From Oscillospiraceae bacterium (GTDB lineage: Bacteria; Bacillota; Clostridia; Oscillospirales; Oscillospiraceae): 64,000 bases of DNA. Under the pieces are notes generated by a model. It saw nothing but the letters and a program-made list of their open reading frames with translations. It was not told where the DNA came from and made no database searches. This document shows, one piece after another, positions 9,004-16,728 of the stretch. The position numbers and the translations under genes are program-made. Location: positions 1 to 64,000 of the forward strand of contig WRAK01000001.1 of assembly GCA_009780235.1 (NCBI GenBank). Reading direction: 5' to 3'. Numbering within the stretch: the stretch's first letter is position 1; each line of letters opens with the position of its first letter.

Positions 9004-9083
9004 TTGTAGGGGCGACCGACCCGGTCGCCCGTGTCACGGTGCAAATTTGAAGCGGCGGGCGACCGGGTCGGTCGCCCCTACAA
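9004..9083. repeat. Family A palindromic element (TTGTAGGGGC...GCCCCTACAA)
   Basis: TTGTAGGGGCGACCGACCCG (9004-9023) is mirrored by CGGGTCGGTCGCCCCTACAA (9064-9083) around a 40-base middle. It fills the gap between two particle genes and ends six bases before the next ribosome binding site, GGAGG (9089-9093). Confidence 0.85.
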
Positions 9084-9100
9084 CGAATGGAGGAATTTTT

Positions 9101-9523
9101 ATGCGTGACCTATCGGCATTTTTGCATTGCAATGCGGGGCAGGTGGAAAACGTGTTTTTCCCTGCGTCGGGACGGTTTGTGGGGGAGGACGGGACACCTG
9201 TTTTGTGGGAGCTTCGTTGTGTATCTTCCACGGAGGACGAAGAGATTCGGCGGGGGGCGGCCCGCCGTGCGGACGGAGGCCGAGGGCAGTCGGTTTCCGA
9301 GACGGATGTTTCGCTGTATTTGGGGCGGCTTGCGGCGCGGTGCACGGTGTTTCCCGATTTGGATGACAAGGAACTCCAAGACAGCTACGCCGTGATGGGC
9401 GCAGACCATCTGTTACGGGCGATGCTGACACCGGGGGAGTACACGGAATATCTGCGGCAGGTACAGCGGCTTTGCGGCTTTGATGTCCCCTTTGAAAAGT
9501 TGGTGGACGAGGTAAAAAACTAA
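9101..9523 (+). CDS. xkdN: Tail assembly chaperone, XkdN-like
   Basis: This 140-aa acidic protein resembles the XkdN tail assembly chaperones of PBSX-type elements, which bind the tape-measure protein while the tail is built. The C-terminal region (LLRAMLTPGEYTEYLRQVQR.. CGFDVPFEKLVDEV) is typical. The ATG has GGAGG seven bases upstream. The last codons are GTA AAA AAC TAA, which form the classic -1 slippery heptamer A AAA AAC directly before the stop. A second product extended in the -1 frame is therefore expected, as for lambda G and GT. The gene lies before the sheath and tube genes rather than after them, which is not the usual PBSX order. Confidence 0.8.
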   Translation: MRDLSAFLHCNAGQVENVFFPASGRFVGEDGTPVLWELRCVSSTEDEEIRRGAARRADGGRGQSVSETDVSLYLGRLAARCTVFPDLDDKELQDSYAVMGADHLLRAMLTPGEYTEYLRQVQRLCGFDVPFEKLVDEVKN

Positions 9524-9571
9524 TCCGTGAAGGCGACGGCACGTCCTGCCTGGCACTCTATTGTCTTCACG
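9514..9571 (+). promoter_or_regulatory. Programmed -1 frameshift site with downstream stem
   Basis: The heptamer A AAA AAC (9514-9520) is in the zero frame as (GT)A AAA AAC. Five bases later CGTGAAG (9526-9532) can pair with CTTCACG (9565-9571), a 7-bp stem at the spacing usual for frameshift stimulators. Neither part has been tested. Confidence 0.75.
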
Positions 9572-9663
9572 AATTTCACATTTTGCCCTCTGATTTTGTG
9601 CGCCTGAGCCGACAAGAAAAAGCTTTCCTTGCGGCGGCGGTGCAGTTGAGGAAGGGCAATTAA
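9521..9663 (+). CDS. -1 frame extension of the tail chaperone (GT-like)
   Basis: After -1 slippage, translation continues 47 codons to the TAA at 9661-9663. The extension contains the stretch ALYCLHEFHILPSDFVRLSR followed by QEKAFLAAAVQ, which resembles the small protein commonly found after the chaperone in contractile-tailed Clostridial phages. There is no ATG or ribosome binding site for separate translation of this segment, so it is best read as the C-terminus of a 187-aa fusion. By analogy with lambda GT it would recruit tail tube protein to the chaperone-tape complex. Confidence 0.7.
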
Positions 9664-9698
9664 TTATTAATTCTGCATTAAAGAGCCGGAGGTTTTCC

Positions 9699-10349
9699 AT
9701 GGCTAGTATTCAGTGTTCCATCGAATTACATGACGGTGTGTCCCCCGTACTGCGAGACATGAGCCTTTCCCTCGAGCGGTTTGGGGGGCGGATGATGCGG
9801 TTTGGCGATGAGATGGGGGCGATTGGGCCTGATGTGGCTGAGATGTTTCGGCGTATGGAGGTTGAAATTGGCGGGACGTTTCGGCGCATAGAGCGGGATG
9901 CGGCGGGCTTGGCGGTTCGTTTGCCTCGGTATTTTGACGGGCCGCTTGCGGAGATTGCGCGGATGTTTGCGGCTATGGCGGGCTCGGCGCGGGCGTCTTT
10001 GAATAGTGTGGCGGCGAGTGCGAGGGCTGCGCTTGTCGCGGTTGCGGCGGTGAATACCGCTTCTGCCTCTGTACAGCCTGTGGCGGCGCGGGGCGGTGTA
10101 GAGACGGTGGGGCTGATGGCTGTATCCGGGCCGCTTGAGGTGTCGGGGCGGGACGCGCTTTGTTTGCCGGAACCGTCGGCGTATTGGGGGGCGGGCTTCG
10201 GTGCGGGGGCTTTGCCTGTCACGGTGGCGGTGACGGTGCAGAATGAGAACCACATTGCATCGGCTGTGGATGCGGAGGCGGTGCTCAGGGAGATGGAAGT
10301 TCGCTTGGCGGATGCTGTGGCGAGTTCGGTGGAGGGGGTATACGCTTGA
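9699..10349 (+). CDS. Very short tape-measure-like tail protein
   Basis: This 216-aa protein lies exactly where the tape-measure gene follows the chaperone. The C-terminus (VTVQNENHIASAVDAEAVLREMEVR, ending SSVEGVYA) looks like the end of XkdO-type tape measures, and the middle is an alanine-rich helix (about 85-130). Typical tape measures have 600 or more residues. At roughly 0.15 nm per residue this would set a tail of only about 30 nm if the whole protein acts as ruler. No frameshift or internal stop suggests decay, and GGAGG precedes the ATG. Alternatively it is an internally deleted remnant. Confidence 0.6.
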   Translation: MASIQCSIELHDGVSPVLRDMSLSLERFGGRMMRFGDEMGAIGPDVAEMFRRMEVEIGGTFRRIERDAAGLAVRLPRYFDGPLAEIARMFAAMAGSARASLNSVAASARAALVAVAAVNTASASVQPVAARGGVETVGLMAVSGPLEVSGRDALCLPEPSAYWGAGFGAGALPVTVAVTVQNENHIASAVDAEAVLREMEVRLADAVASSVEGVYA

Positions 10350-10394
10350 TACCGGATTTTCACCAAAAACGGTGCATTTTCGCGGTCGGGTTTC

Positions 10395-10478
10395 CGCATT
10401 TTTCCGTCTTTCTCCTTGCCGGGCGAAAGCCCGCCTGCGTTGTCATCCTCGAACTGCGAAAGCGATCCTCGCAAATCT
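10395..10478. repeat. 84-bp dispersed repeat, copy 1
   Basis: This segment matches 39052-39135 with about 85 percent identity by eye over the same 84-base length, including the shared CTCCTTGCCGGGC and GTCATCCT blocks. It lies in the gap between the tape-measure and LysM genes. The remaining bases of that gap carry the GGAGG of the next gene. Confidence 0.75.
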
Positions 10479-10506
10479 TGCAACACTTTTGGCGGAGGTC
10501 TGGTAT

Positions 10507-11166
10507 ATGAGTTATCGTATCTTTATAGACAGGCAACTGATGCCTGTGACGCCGGGGCGGATATCGGTGCGCTATCGAGGACAGAATCGGCGGACGGCAT
10601 TGCTGGACGGCGGAGAGCTGACCCGTCTGCGGGCGGGAGAGGGGGCGGAGCTGTCCTTTACGTTGATGCTGCCTCGGCGGCGGTATCCATTTGCGCGGTA
10701 TGACGGACGGTTTTCGGAGCCGGAGCGGTTTCTGGAGCGGTTCTTAGCTCTGCGTGAGAGGCGACAGCCGTTTCGGTTTATCTGTGCGCGGATTTCGCCT
10801 GCGGGACGGCTGCTGACGGACACCAACTTGCGGGTTTCTTTGGAGAGTTTGGAACTTGTGGAGTGCGCCGAGAACGGCGGCGATTTGACCGTGCAGCTTA
10901 CCTTGCGGGAGTATCGGGAGCATAGGGCTGCGCGGGTAGTATCTGAGCGGCATCGGGTTATCATTGAGGGGCCGGCGCGGGAGACGGATAATCGGCCTGT
11001 GGTGCCGACGCATACCGTGGTGCGGGGCGACACGCTCTGGGGCATCGCGCGGCGGCATCTCGGGGACGGGCGGCGGTATCGGGAAATTTTTGAGCTGAAT
11101 CGGGATCAAATTCGTAATCCGAATTTGATTTTTCCGGGGCAGGTTCTGCGCTTGCCGGTGGCGTGA
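10507..11166 (+). CDS. xkdP: LysM tail protein, XkdP-like
   Basis: This 219-aa protein joins an N-terminal tail-assembly domain (residues 1-150) to a C-terminal LysM motif (about 166-216: THTVVRGDTLWGIARRHLGD.. ending FPGQVLRLPV). XkdP-type proteins are part of the baseplate hub region and bind peptidoglycan during injection. The ATG at 10507 has GGAGG eight bases upstream; the longer upstream reading frame has no ribosome site and runs over the previous gene. The next gene starts inside its stop codon (TGATG). Confidence 0.85.
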   Translation: MSYRIFIDRQLMPVTPGRISVRYRGQNRRTALLDGGELTRLRAGEGAELSFTLMLPRRRYPFARYDGRFSEPERFLERFLALRERRQPFRFICARISPAGRLLTDTNLRVSLESLELVECAENGGDLTVQLTLREYREHRAARVVSERHRVIIEGPARETDNRPVVPTHTVVRGDTLWGIARRHLGDGRRYREIFELNRDQIRNPNLIFPGQVLRLPVA

Positions 11167-12128
11167 TGGATAGGGCTATGATTACGGTGCAGACCGATAA
11201 TTTCCTCTTCACGCCCGTGTCGGCGGAAGAAATTGTTTTGGAGTTTAGCCGAGCGGGCACACCGGGGAAGTTGACGTTTCAGGTGGTTGCGGACGGGGTG
11301 CTCAGTTTTCATGAGGGTGACCACGTGGTGCTCCGCTTGGGTACGCTTGTGCTCTTTTCCGGCTTTGTGTTCAGCAAGCGGCGGACGTGGGGCGGGGTGA
11401 TTACCGTTACAGCCTATGACCAAATCCGTTATTTGAAAAATCGGGATACGCTCGCCTATGAGGGGCTGACGGCGACCGAACTCGTGCGGCAAATCGCAGG
11501 GGATTGGGGGATGCTCTGCGGAGAGATTGCGGAGACGGGCTTTCTGCTCCCCGAACGTGTGGAGAATGGGCGGTCGCTGCTTGACATGATACAGACTGCG
11601 CTGGACATCACGGCGGAGCAGACGGGGCATTTGTTTGTGCTCTACGACAAGGCGGGGGAGCTGAACTTGACCCATGTACAGAACATGGCGGAGGACATGC
11701 TGATTTGCGAGGGGAGCATTGCGAATTTCGATTATACCTCTACGATTGACAGAGGTGCCTATTCTGCGGTGCGGCTCCATCGGACGGACGGTGCGGCGGG
11801 GGAGACGGTGTTCTACGGTGCGCAGCGGGACGATTTGGTGCGGCGTTGGGGGATGCTGCGCTATTTCGGCCGCTTGGAAGAGGGCGCGTTCGGGACGGAG
11901 ACTGCCGAGGCTTTGATGCGGCTCTACGGGAGCAAGACGCGGCGGTTTCGGATTCAAGACGCTGTCGGGAATCCCTGCGTGCGGGGCGGGTCTATGCTGC
12001 CTGTGGAGATGAATTTGGGTGATATCATCTTCCGAGACTATCTGATGGCGGAGCGGGTTGTGCATCGCTTTTCCGAGGGCGGACATACGATGGAACTGGT
12101 TTTGGCCGGGGGTGAGTTTCGTGATTGA
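11166..12128 (+). CDS. xkdQ: Baseplate hub protein, XkdQ-like
   Basis: This 320-aa protein resembles XkdQ/gp27-type hub proteins at the tail tip (residues 5-90 a beta-rich domain with GDHVVLRLG and LFSGFVF, then ITVTAYDQIRYLKNRDTLAY, then a C-terminal hub domain). It overlaps the LysM gene's stop by one base (TGATG). Its 3' end (12112-12128) is the first copy of a 17-bp direct repeat bounding an insertion. The second copy forms the start of the next gene, showing the two once overlapped. Confidence 0.82.
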   Translation: MDRAMITVQTDNFLFTPVSAEEIVLEFSRAGTPGKLTFQVVADGVLSFHEGDHVVLRLGTLVLFSGFVFSKRRTWGGVITVTAYDQIRYLKNRDTLAYEGLTATELVRQIAGDWGMLCGEIAETGFLLPERVENGRSLLDMIQTALDITAEQTGHLFVLYDKAGELNLTHVQNMAEDMLICEGSIANFDYTSTIDRGAYSAVRLHRTDGAAGETVFYGAQRDDLVRRWGMLRYFGRLEEGAFGTETAEALMRLYGSKTRRFRIQDAVGNPCVRGGSMLPVEMNLGDIIFRDYLMAERVVHRFSEGGHTMELVLAGGEFRD

Positions 12129-12288
12129 TGGCGTATTTGCAGGGCGAAGCCCTGCCGCCGGGAGTCCGGCGTGCAAGCGTTTTTGCGAAGCAAAAACCTT
12201 GATATAGGCGGGCTTTGCTCGCCGTAATAGATAAAATAAAGGGGCCCCCGCGGGGCTTGCCCCGTGGGGAAGTGAGTTTCGTGATTGA
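12112..12288 (+). repeat. Insertion bounded by a 17-bp direct repeat, splitting two overlapping genes
   Basis: GTGAGTTTCGTGATTGA occurs at 12112-12128 and again at 12272-12288. The 143 bases between are a string of small hairpins, such as GCAGGGC-gaa-GCCCTGC and GTTTTTGC-gaa-GCAAAAAC, and code for nothing. The repeat contains both the stop of the hub gene and the start of the next one. Confidence 0.85.
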
Positions 12289-12535
12289 GTTGGTGCAGAC
12301 GATTAAGCGTGCGGCGATTGAGGCCGTGGAGGCCGAAGTCCCGGCTGTGCCTTGTGTTGGGACTGTGATGACGGATAATCCCTTAGAGATTCGGCTGAAT
12401 CAGCGGTTGACCCTGAGCGGACGGCAGGTTCTCTTTTTGGCGGGGCAGCGTATACCGGCGAGAGGGGACAGGTTGGCCTTGCTCCGCTTCGCCGGGGGGC
12501 AAAAATATCTTGTTTTGGGGTGGCTGAGAGAATGA
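12272..12535 (+). CDS. Baseplate protein, XkdR/DUF2577-like
   Basis: This 87-aa protein (VSFVIELVQTIKRAAIEAVE...) resembles the small DUF2577/XkdR family found between hub and DUF2634 genes in PBSX-like tails. The beta-rich second half (LTLSGRQVLFLAGQRIPARG then LALLRF) fits an OB-like fold. I chose the GTG at 12272 because it is the precise repeat-derived start expected if the gene once overlapped xkdQ; GGGGA lies just upstream. A further GTG at 12281 is possible. It overlaps the next gene through ATGA. Confidence 0.7.
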   Translation: MSFVIELVQTIKRAAIEAVEAEVPAVPCVGTVMTDNPLEIRLNQRLTLSGRQVLFLAGQRIPARGDRLALLRFAGGQKYLVLGWLRE

Positions 12536-12921
12536 TTCCATACCATAGTGAATTGGGCGAACTCACGCGGCAGCGGTTGCCGGAGACGACTTTTTATTTG
12601 GACAAGGATACGCAGACTGTGCAGGGGATGACGGACGGACATGCAGCGGCGCGGCAGGCGGCGTGGATCATACTGCATACGGAGCGGTATCGGCATGTTA
12701 TCTACAGCTTCAATTTCGGCACGGAGTTTGCGGACTTGCCCGGACGGGATGACGGGTTTTTGTTCCCCGAAATCAAACGGCGGGTGACCGAGGCTTTGAT
12801 GATGGACGACAGGATTACAGGGACATCGGACTTCACTTTCGCGCGTCGGAGGACGCAAGTAGAGGTGCGGTTTGTTGTCCATACGGTATTTGGGGATGCG
12901 GAGATGGAATTTGCGTTGTAG
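12532..12921 (+). CDS. xkdS: Baseplate wedge protein, XkdS/DUF2634-like (gp25 type)
   Basis: This 129-aa protein matches the DUF2634/XkdS family, relatives of T4 gp25 that start sheath assembly at the baseplate. The typical features are TFYLDKDTQTVQGMTDG near the N-terminus, the central ERYRHVIYSFNFGTEF, and a C-terminal beta strand. The start overlaps the preceding stop (ATGA). Its TAG stop lies inside the first bases of a family A repeat (TTGTAGGGGC), so the element supplies the end of the gene. Confidence 0.85.
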   Translation: MIPYHSELGELTRQRLPETTFYLDKDTQTVQGMTDGHAAARQAAWIILHTERYRHVIYSFNFGTEFADLPGRDDGFLFPEIKRRVTEALMMDDRITGTSDFTFARRRTQVEVRFVVHTVFGDAEMEFAL

Positions 12922-13010
12922 GGGCGGCCTTTGGACGTCCGTTCCCTCGATATCGCACTAAACGTCCAAGCAGCGGACGGCCAGAGGCACCCCCGCAAAG
13001 ACGTAGGGAT
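12916..13010. repeat. Family A palindromic element
   Basis: TTGTAGGGGCGGCC starts at 12917 within the last codons of the preceding gene. GGACGTCCG and CGGACGGCC arms follow, and a degraded right end (CACCCCCGC) lies near 13000. AGGAGG for the next gene begins at 13018. Confidence 0.65.
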
Positions 13011-13030
13011 ACAGACAGGAGGCGATTGAT

Positions 13031-14104
13031 TTGTTGGAAGACAAAACCTTTGAGGACATATTAGAACGTTTGCTCACGGGTGCGCGGGAGCAGTTCCCGG
13101 AGTTGGACACCCGTGAGGGTTCGCTTATTTACTCGGCTTTGGGGCCTGCGGCGGCGGAGTTGGAACGGATCTATGCCGCTCTGCATTTTGCCTTGGAGAT
13201 GAGCTATGCCGATACGGCGAGCAGGGAGTTTTTGGTTCGACGGGCGGCAGAGCGGGGCATTCGGCCGCTAGAGGCCACCGCCGCCGTGGTGGAGGCCGTG
13301 TTTGAGCCGGAGGACTTGCAGATTGCGCATGGGACACGGTTCCGTGCGGGGGCTGTGGTCTATGCGATAAGCGGATATTCCGTCGAGGGGCGGCCTTTGC
13401 TTACGGCGGAGAGCTTGGGGCGTGTCGGGAATCTCTCCGGTGGGCGGCTGGTGCCTTTGGATTTAGTTGAGGGCTTGCAGGCCGCCGAGATTCGTGCGCT
13501 GGCTGTGCCGGGGCGGGATGAGGAGGCGACCGAGATGCTCAGACAACGATACATGGAGAGCCACAGGGCGCAGAGTTTCGGCGGGAATATTACCGCCTAT
13601 CGGGAACGGGTGCGGGCTATGCCCGGCGTGGGCGGGGTGCGAGTATTCCCCGCGCCGGACGGGCCGGGGACGGTGGGCGTTGCGATTATCGCAGCGGATT
13701 ACGGGCCGCCGTCGGCGACGCTGGTCGCCGCCGTACAGGAGGATTTAGACCCCGAACCGTCAAGCGGCGAGGGGCGTGGCTGGGCACCTATCGGTCACCA
13801 TGTAACCGTGCGGGGTGTGGAGGGCCTGCCGATTACGGTGTCGGCTATGCTGATTTTGGAGAGCGGTGCGGATGAAAGCGCGGTGCAGTCGGAGGCTGAA
13901 GCGGCGATTGCGGCGTATTTCACGGAGTTATCTGCGGCCTGGGACAGCGGGGAGCAGATTGTCGTGCGGGTGGGTCGGGTAGACACCCGATTGCTGGAAC
14001 TTCGGGGTGTACTCGACGTGGCGGATTTGACGCTCAACGGAATCCGAGGGAACCTGGCCTTGGAGGAACTGCAAATCCCCCGACTTGCGAGTGTGGTGCT
14101 ATGA
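13031..14104 (+). CDS. xkdT: Baseplate J-like protein, XkdT
   Basis: This 357-aa protein belongs to the baseplate J/gp47 family that builds the wedge of contractile tails. N-terminal DTREGSLIYSALGPAAAELE (residues 25-44), a beta-rich insert around 95-150 (GTRFRAGAVVYAI), and SFGGNITAYRERVRAMPGVG with DGPGTVGVAIIA (about 183-225) are family hallmarks. The start is TTG at 13031 with AGGAGG seven bases upstream. It overlaps the next gene by four bases (ATGA). Confidence 0.92.
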   Translation: MLEDKTFEDILERLLTGAREQFPELDTREGSLIYSALGPAAAELERIYAALHFALEMSYADTASREFLVRRAAERGIRPLEATAAVVEAVFEPEDLQIAHGTRFRAGAVVYAISGYSVEGRPLLTAESLGRVGNLSGGRLVPLDLVEGLQAAEIRALAVPGRDEEATEMLRQRYMESHRAQSFGGNITAYRERVRAMPGVGGVRVFPAPDGPGTVGVAIIAADYGPPSATLVAAVQEDLDPEPSSGEGRGWAPIGHHVTVRGVEGLPITVSAMLILESGADESAVQSEAEAAIAAYFTELSAAWDSGEQIVVRVGRVDTRLLELRGVLDVADLTLNGIRGNLALEELQIPRLASVVL

Positions 14105-14640
14105 GACATTTGATGCTCGATTACCTTCCCTCTGTCTTGCAGGGGGTGCGGGATTTCCGCTGTCTCATGGGGCAGTATCAGATAGCCGTCGACGAGCTTT
14201 GGCAGAGCGCGGGGGAGACGGAGGACGATTTCTATCTCAAAACGGCGGGCGAGCGGGGGCTTGCGCATTGGGAGAACATCTTAGGCATCGTCCCCGAAAC
14301 GGATGCCGTCTTGGACGAGCGGCGGCAAGTGATTTACGCACGGCTCAGTCAGAATATACCCTATGGCTGGAGGACGCTTCTTGCGTTTTTGACGGCCCTG
14401 GTCGGGTCGGAGCGGGGGTTTGCGGCAGAGATTTCCGCGTTTACACTTACCGTTCGCCTGCGGCCGCTTTGGCGGGAGCGGTGGGATGTGGTGTGGGATT
14501 TACTGCGCTATATTGTGCCCGCGAATGTGGAAATACATCTGAGAACAGCCTACAACACACATGGTGAACTCAGTACGATGACCCATGCGGAGATGGGAGC
14601 CTATACCCATGAACAGTTGAGAAGCGAGGAAATACTATGA
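14101..14640 (+). CDS. xkdU: Baseplate protein, XkdU/DUF2313-like
   Basis: This 179-aa protein resembles XkdU (DUF2313), which links the baseplate to tail fibres. The conserved features are an N-terminal YLPSVLQGVRDFR, a central HWENILGI and ERRQVIYARL, and a C-terminal IVPANVEIHL. It overlaps its neighbours at both ends through ATGA, which suggests tight translational coupling along xkdS-xkdT-xkdU-fibre. Confidence 0.87.
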   Translation: MRHLMLDYLPSVLQGVRDFRCLMGQYQIAVDELWQSAGETEDDFYLKTAGERGLAHWENILGIVPETDAVLDERRQVIYARLSQNIPYGWRTLLAFLTALVGSERGFAAEISAFTLTVRLRPLWRERWDVVWDLLRYIVPANVEIHLRTAYNTHGELSTMTHAEMGAYTHEQLRSEEIL

Positions 14641-15830
14641 ATCGAACGGAACATTACAAATTAGGTCTGCCCGGACGGACGGATTTTTACGATGTGGATG
14701 TGTTCAATGAAAACACCAAGCAGGTGGACGGGCTTTTGCATGAACTCGCCGGGTACAAACCCAAGGTTTTGGTTGAACTATTTTTTTCCTCAGGCACATT
14801 TCGGCCCGAGCATTACGGTATTTTCGGCCAAATGGCGGATGTGTATATGACCGGCGGCGGAGGCGGCGGTACGCATAGCGGCGGAGGTGGCGGAGGCGGG
14901 CGGTGCCAACTGATTCGGAATGTCCGCTTGAACCGGACAAGCTATAACATCACCATCGGCGCAGGCGGTGCGGGTGGCGCAAACGCCTCTGCGCCGTTGG
15001 GGAGTAGCGGCGGTACGACTACTGCATTCGGGTATTCTGCCCGCGGGGGTCTCGCCAGCCCTGCCGCGAGCATGCTCGACGGCGGTGACGGCGGCTCCGG
15101 CGGCGGAGGCAACGGCGGGGATGGAGTGGGCGGACACGGCGGATTCGGCGGCGGTGCGGGCGGCACGGGCGGCGGAGAACACGGACGCGGCGGCGGTGGT
15201 GCCGGGTCGCTGGGGACATATCCAATCAATCCCTACGACGGCGTGATGTACGGCTGCGGCGGCGGTGGGCCCCGTGCCGCCGGCGGAGGCGCGGGCGGCA
15301 GAGGAAGCGGCGGATCCGGGACCGGAACAAACGGCTTTCTGGGCGGCGGAGGCGGCGGCAGCAGGAACGGTAATGCCGGAAACGGCGGGTTCGGCGGCGG
15401 TGGCGGTGGCGCGACGGCGGGCGGGAATTTCCGTGCGGGCAGCGGCGGTGCGGGGCTGGTGTATATTTACGCCTATCTGCCGTATGAGCCGTGTTGTTGT
15501 GCGGATGAGGGGTTGGAAGAAGTTTCAGCGGCGGCAGTAGGAACCCCCATGTTGTCGAAAAATGTTCCCTCTGCGGAATTTGGTGGGCTGACATTGGAAG
15601 ATGTTGCGGCCTGCGAAGCCGAGTCCCGAGAGAAGGCAATCTATGTCGGCGTGCTTGCAAACGGGGTTTGCATGGATGTCGCCGTGTTTTGTGATATGGA
15701 GACGGCGCGGCGGTTTCTGGAGGACGGTGTCTGGCCGGAGGCGGACGGCGTGGCGGTGTTGCCGGAGGGCTACGGCATCGGCGACACCTTCAATGGCAGA
15801 ACGTGGCAAAAACAGGGGATGCCGATATGA
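14637..15830 (+). CDS. Glycine-rich tail fibre/tip protein
   Basis: This 397-aa protein starts like XkdV/YqcC-type tail proteins (NRTEHYKLGLPGRTDFYDV, residues 2-20) and ends like a fibre tail (GYGIGDTFNGRTWQK). Between residues about 75 and 285 it is built of glycine-rich runs interrupted by short motifs such as YNITIGAGG. This resembles the polyglycine-II sandwich bundles known from some tail-tip adhesins. It would be the receptor-binding part. Its strand composition (GGC/GGT repeats) makes it prone to length change by recombination. Confidence 0.75.
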   Translation: MNRTEHYKLGLPGRTDFYDVDVFNENTKQVDGLLHELAGYKPKVLVELFFSSGTFRPEHYGIFGQMADVYMTGGGGGGTHSGGGGGGGRCQLIRNVRLNRTSYNITIGAGGAGGANASAPLGSSGGTTTAFGYSARGGLASPAASMLDGGDGGSGGGGNGGDGVGGHGGFGGGAGGTGGGEHGRGGGGAGSLGTYPINPYDGVMYGCGGGGPRAAGGGAGGRGSGGSGTGTNGFLGGGGGGSRNGNAGNGGFGGGGGGATAGGNFRAGSGGAGLVYIYAYLPYEPCCCADEGLEEVSAAAVGTPMLSKNVPSAEFGGLTLEDVAACEAESREKAIYVGVLANGVCMDVAVFCDMETARRFLEDGVWPEADGVAVLPEGYGIGDTFNGRTWQKQGMPI

Positions 15831-16198
15831 TACGGATCGATGTCACCGAACTCAAACGGGGTGCATTGCGGATGCGGCACGCATCGAGGCGGGCATTGGG
15901 CGGCTTGGCACTACGTGCGGCCGAGCATCTGGCCGAGGAGGCCGAGCTGCGTACCCCGATAGACACGGGATTGCTCCGCGGAAGTTGGAGCGCGGCAGAG
16001 ACGGGGCCGCTCTCGGCAGAAGCGCGGAATCGGGTGCACTACGCCTCCTTTGTGGAGTTCGATACGCGGCATTGGATTAGCAAAAACATCGTACCGGGGC
16101 GGCGGTTCATGCGGGATGCGATGGAGGAAGCGGAGACGTCTCTGCCCGGCATGGCAGAGACACATGTGCGGGAGTTAATCGGGGAGGTGTTTCGATGA
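15827..16198 (+). CDS. Tail completion protein, HK97 gp10-like
   Basis: This 123-aa protein resembles HK97 gp10-type tail completion/neck proteins: AEHLAEEAELRTPIDTGLLR followed by GSW, then VHYASFVEFDTRHW and RRFMRDAM. In ordinary phages it lies directly after the connector genes and before the sheath; here it comes after the fibre gene, so the morphogenesis module has been rearranged. It overlaps both neighbours by four bases. Confidence 0.8.
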   Translation: MIRIDVTELKRGALRMRHASRRALGGLALRAAEHLAEEAELRTPIDTGLLRGSWSAAETGPLSAEARNRVHYASFVEFDTRHWISKNIVPGRRFMRDAMEEAETSLPGMAETHVRELIGEVFR

Positions 16199-16614
16199 CG
16201 GACGCTATCCTAGACGGCGTATCCCGCGCTTTGGCGGCGGGCTTCCCCGACTGTACGGTCTACGGAGACGAGCGGGTGCGGCAGGGCTTGCAAACGCCGG
16301 CTTTTTTTGTGGGGTTGGGCGAGTGCAAACAAAAGCCCCTCCCCGGTGGCCGCATAGAACAACGGCAGTCCGTGAAAGTGACTTATTTCCCTGAACGGCA
16401 GGGCGATTACAGCGAGTTATGGGCCGTCGGCCCGCGCGTAGCGGGACTGTTGGCCGAGCTGCGTTTACCCGACGGCAGTATGATACGCGGCACGGCCCGC
16501 CGCTGCGACATAAACGACGGCCTCATGCACATCCGTGCCGTATATACAATGCGGATGCGGCCCGTGGATACAAGACCCCGTATGGGCGATGTGCGTGTGC
16601 GGACGAGACGATGA
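16195..16614 (+). CDS. Tail terminator-like protein, XkdJ/DUF6838 type
   Basis: This 139-aa protein resembles the small tail terminator family that follows gp10-like proteins (TVYGDERVRQGLQTPAFFVG near residue 20-40, then QSVKVTYFPERQGDYSELW). It would cap the tail tube before head joining. It starts at ATGA overlapping the previous gene. A family A palindrome separates it from the sheath gene. Confidence 0.7.
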   Translation: MTDAILDGVSRALAAGFPDCTVYGDERVRQGLQTPAFFVGLGECKQKPLPGGRIEQRQSVKVTYFPERQGDYSELWAVGPRVAGLLAELRLPDGSMIRGTARRCDINDGLMHIRAVYTMRMRPVDTRPRMGDVRVRTRR

Positions 16615-16631
16615 TTTCAATTGTACGCCCC

Positions 16632-16703
16632 TTGTAGGGCGCGATGTTCGCATCGCGCCGCAGTATCTACCACACGGCGCGATGCGGACATCGCGCCCTA
16701 CAA
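16632..16703. repeat. Family A palindromic element
   Basis: TTGTAGGGCGCGATG (16632-16646) mirrors CATCGCGCCCTACAA (16689-16703, with small changes). It lies between the terminator-like gene and the sheath gene. AAGGAAGG of the sheath gene follows eight bases later. Confidence 0.85.
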
Positions 16704-16728
16704 CCAACGAAAGGAAGGAATAACAATC

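Noticed and set aside
14637-15600. Long overlapping frames on both strands of the glycine-rich fibre gene, rich in Arg/Pro or Ala
   Set aside because: They are reading-frame shadows of GGC/GGT repeats; the plus-strand frame has correct overlaps and recognisable ends.
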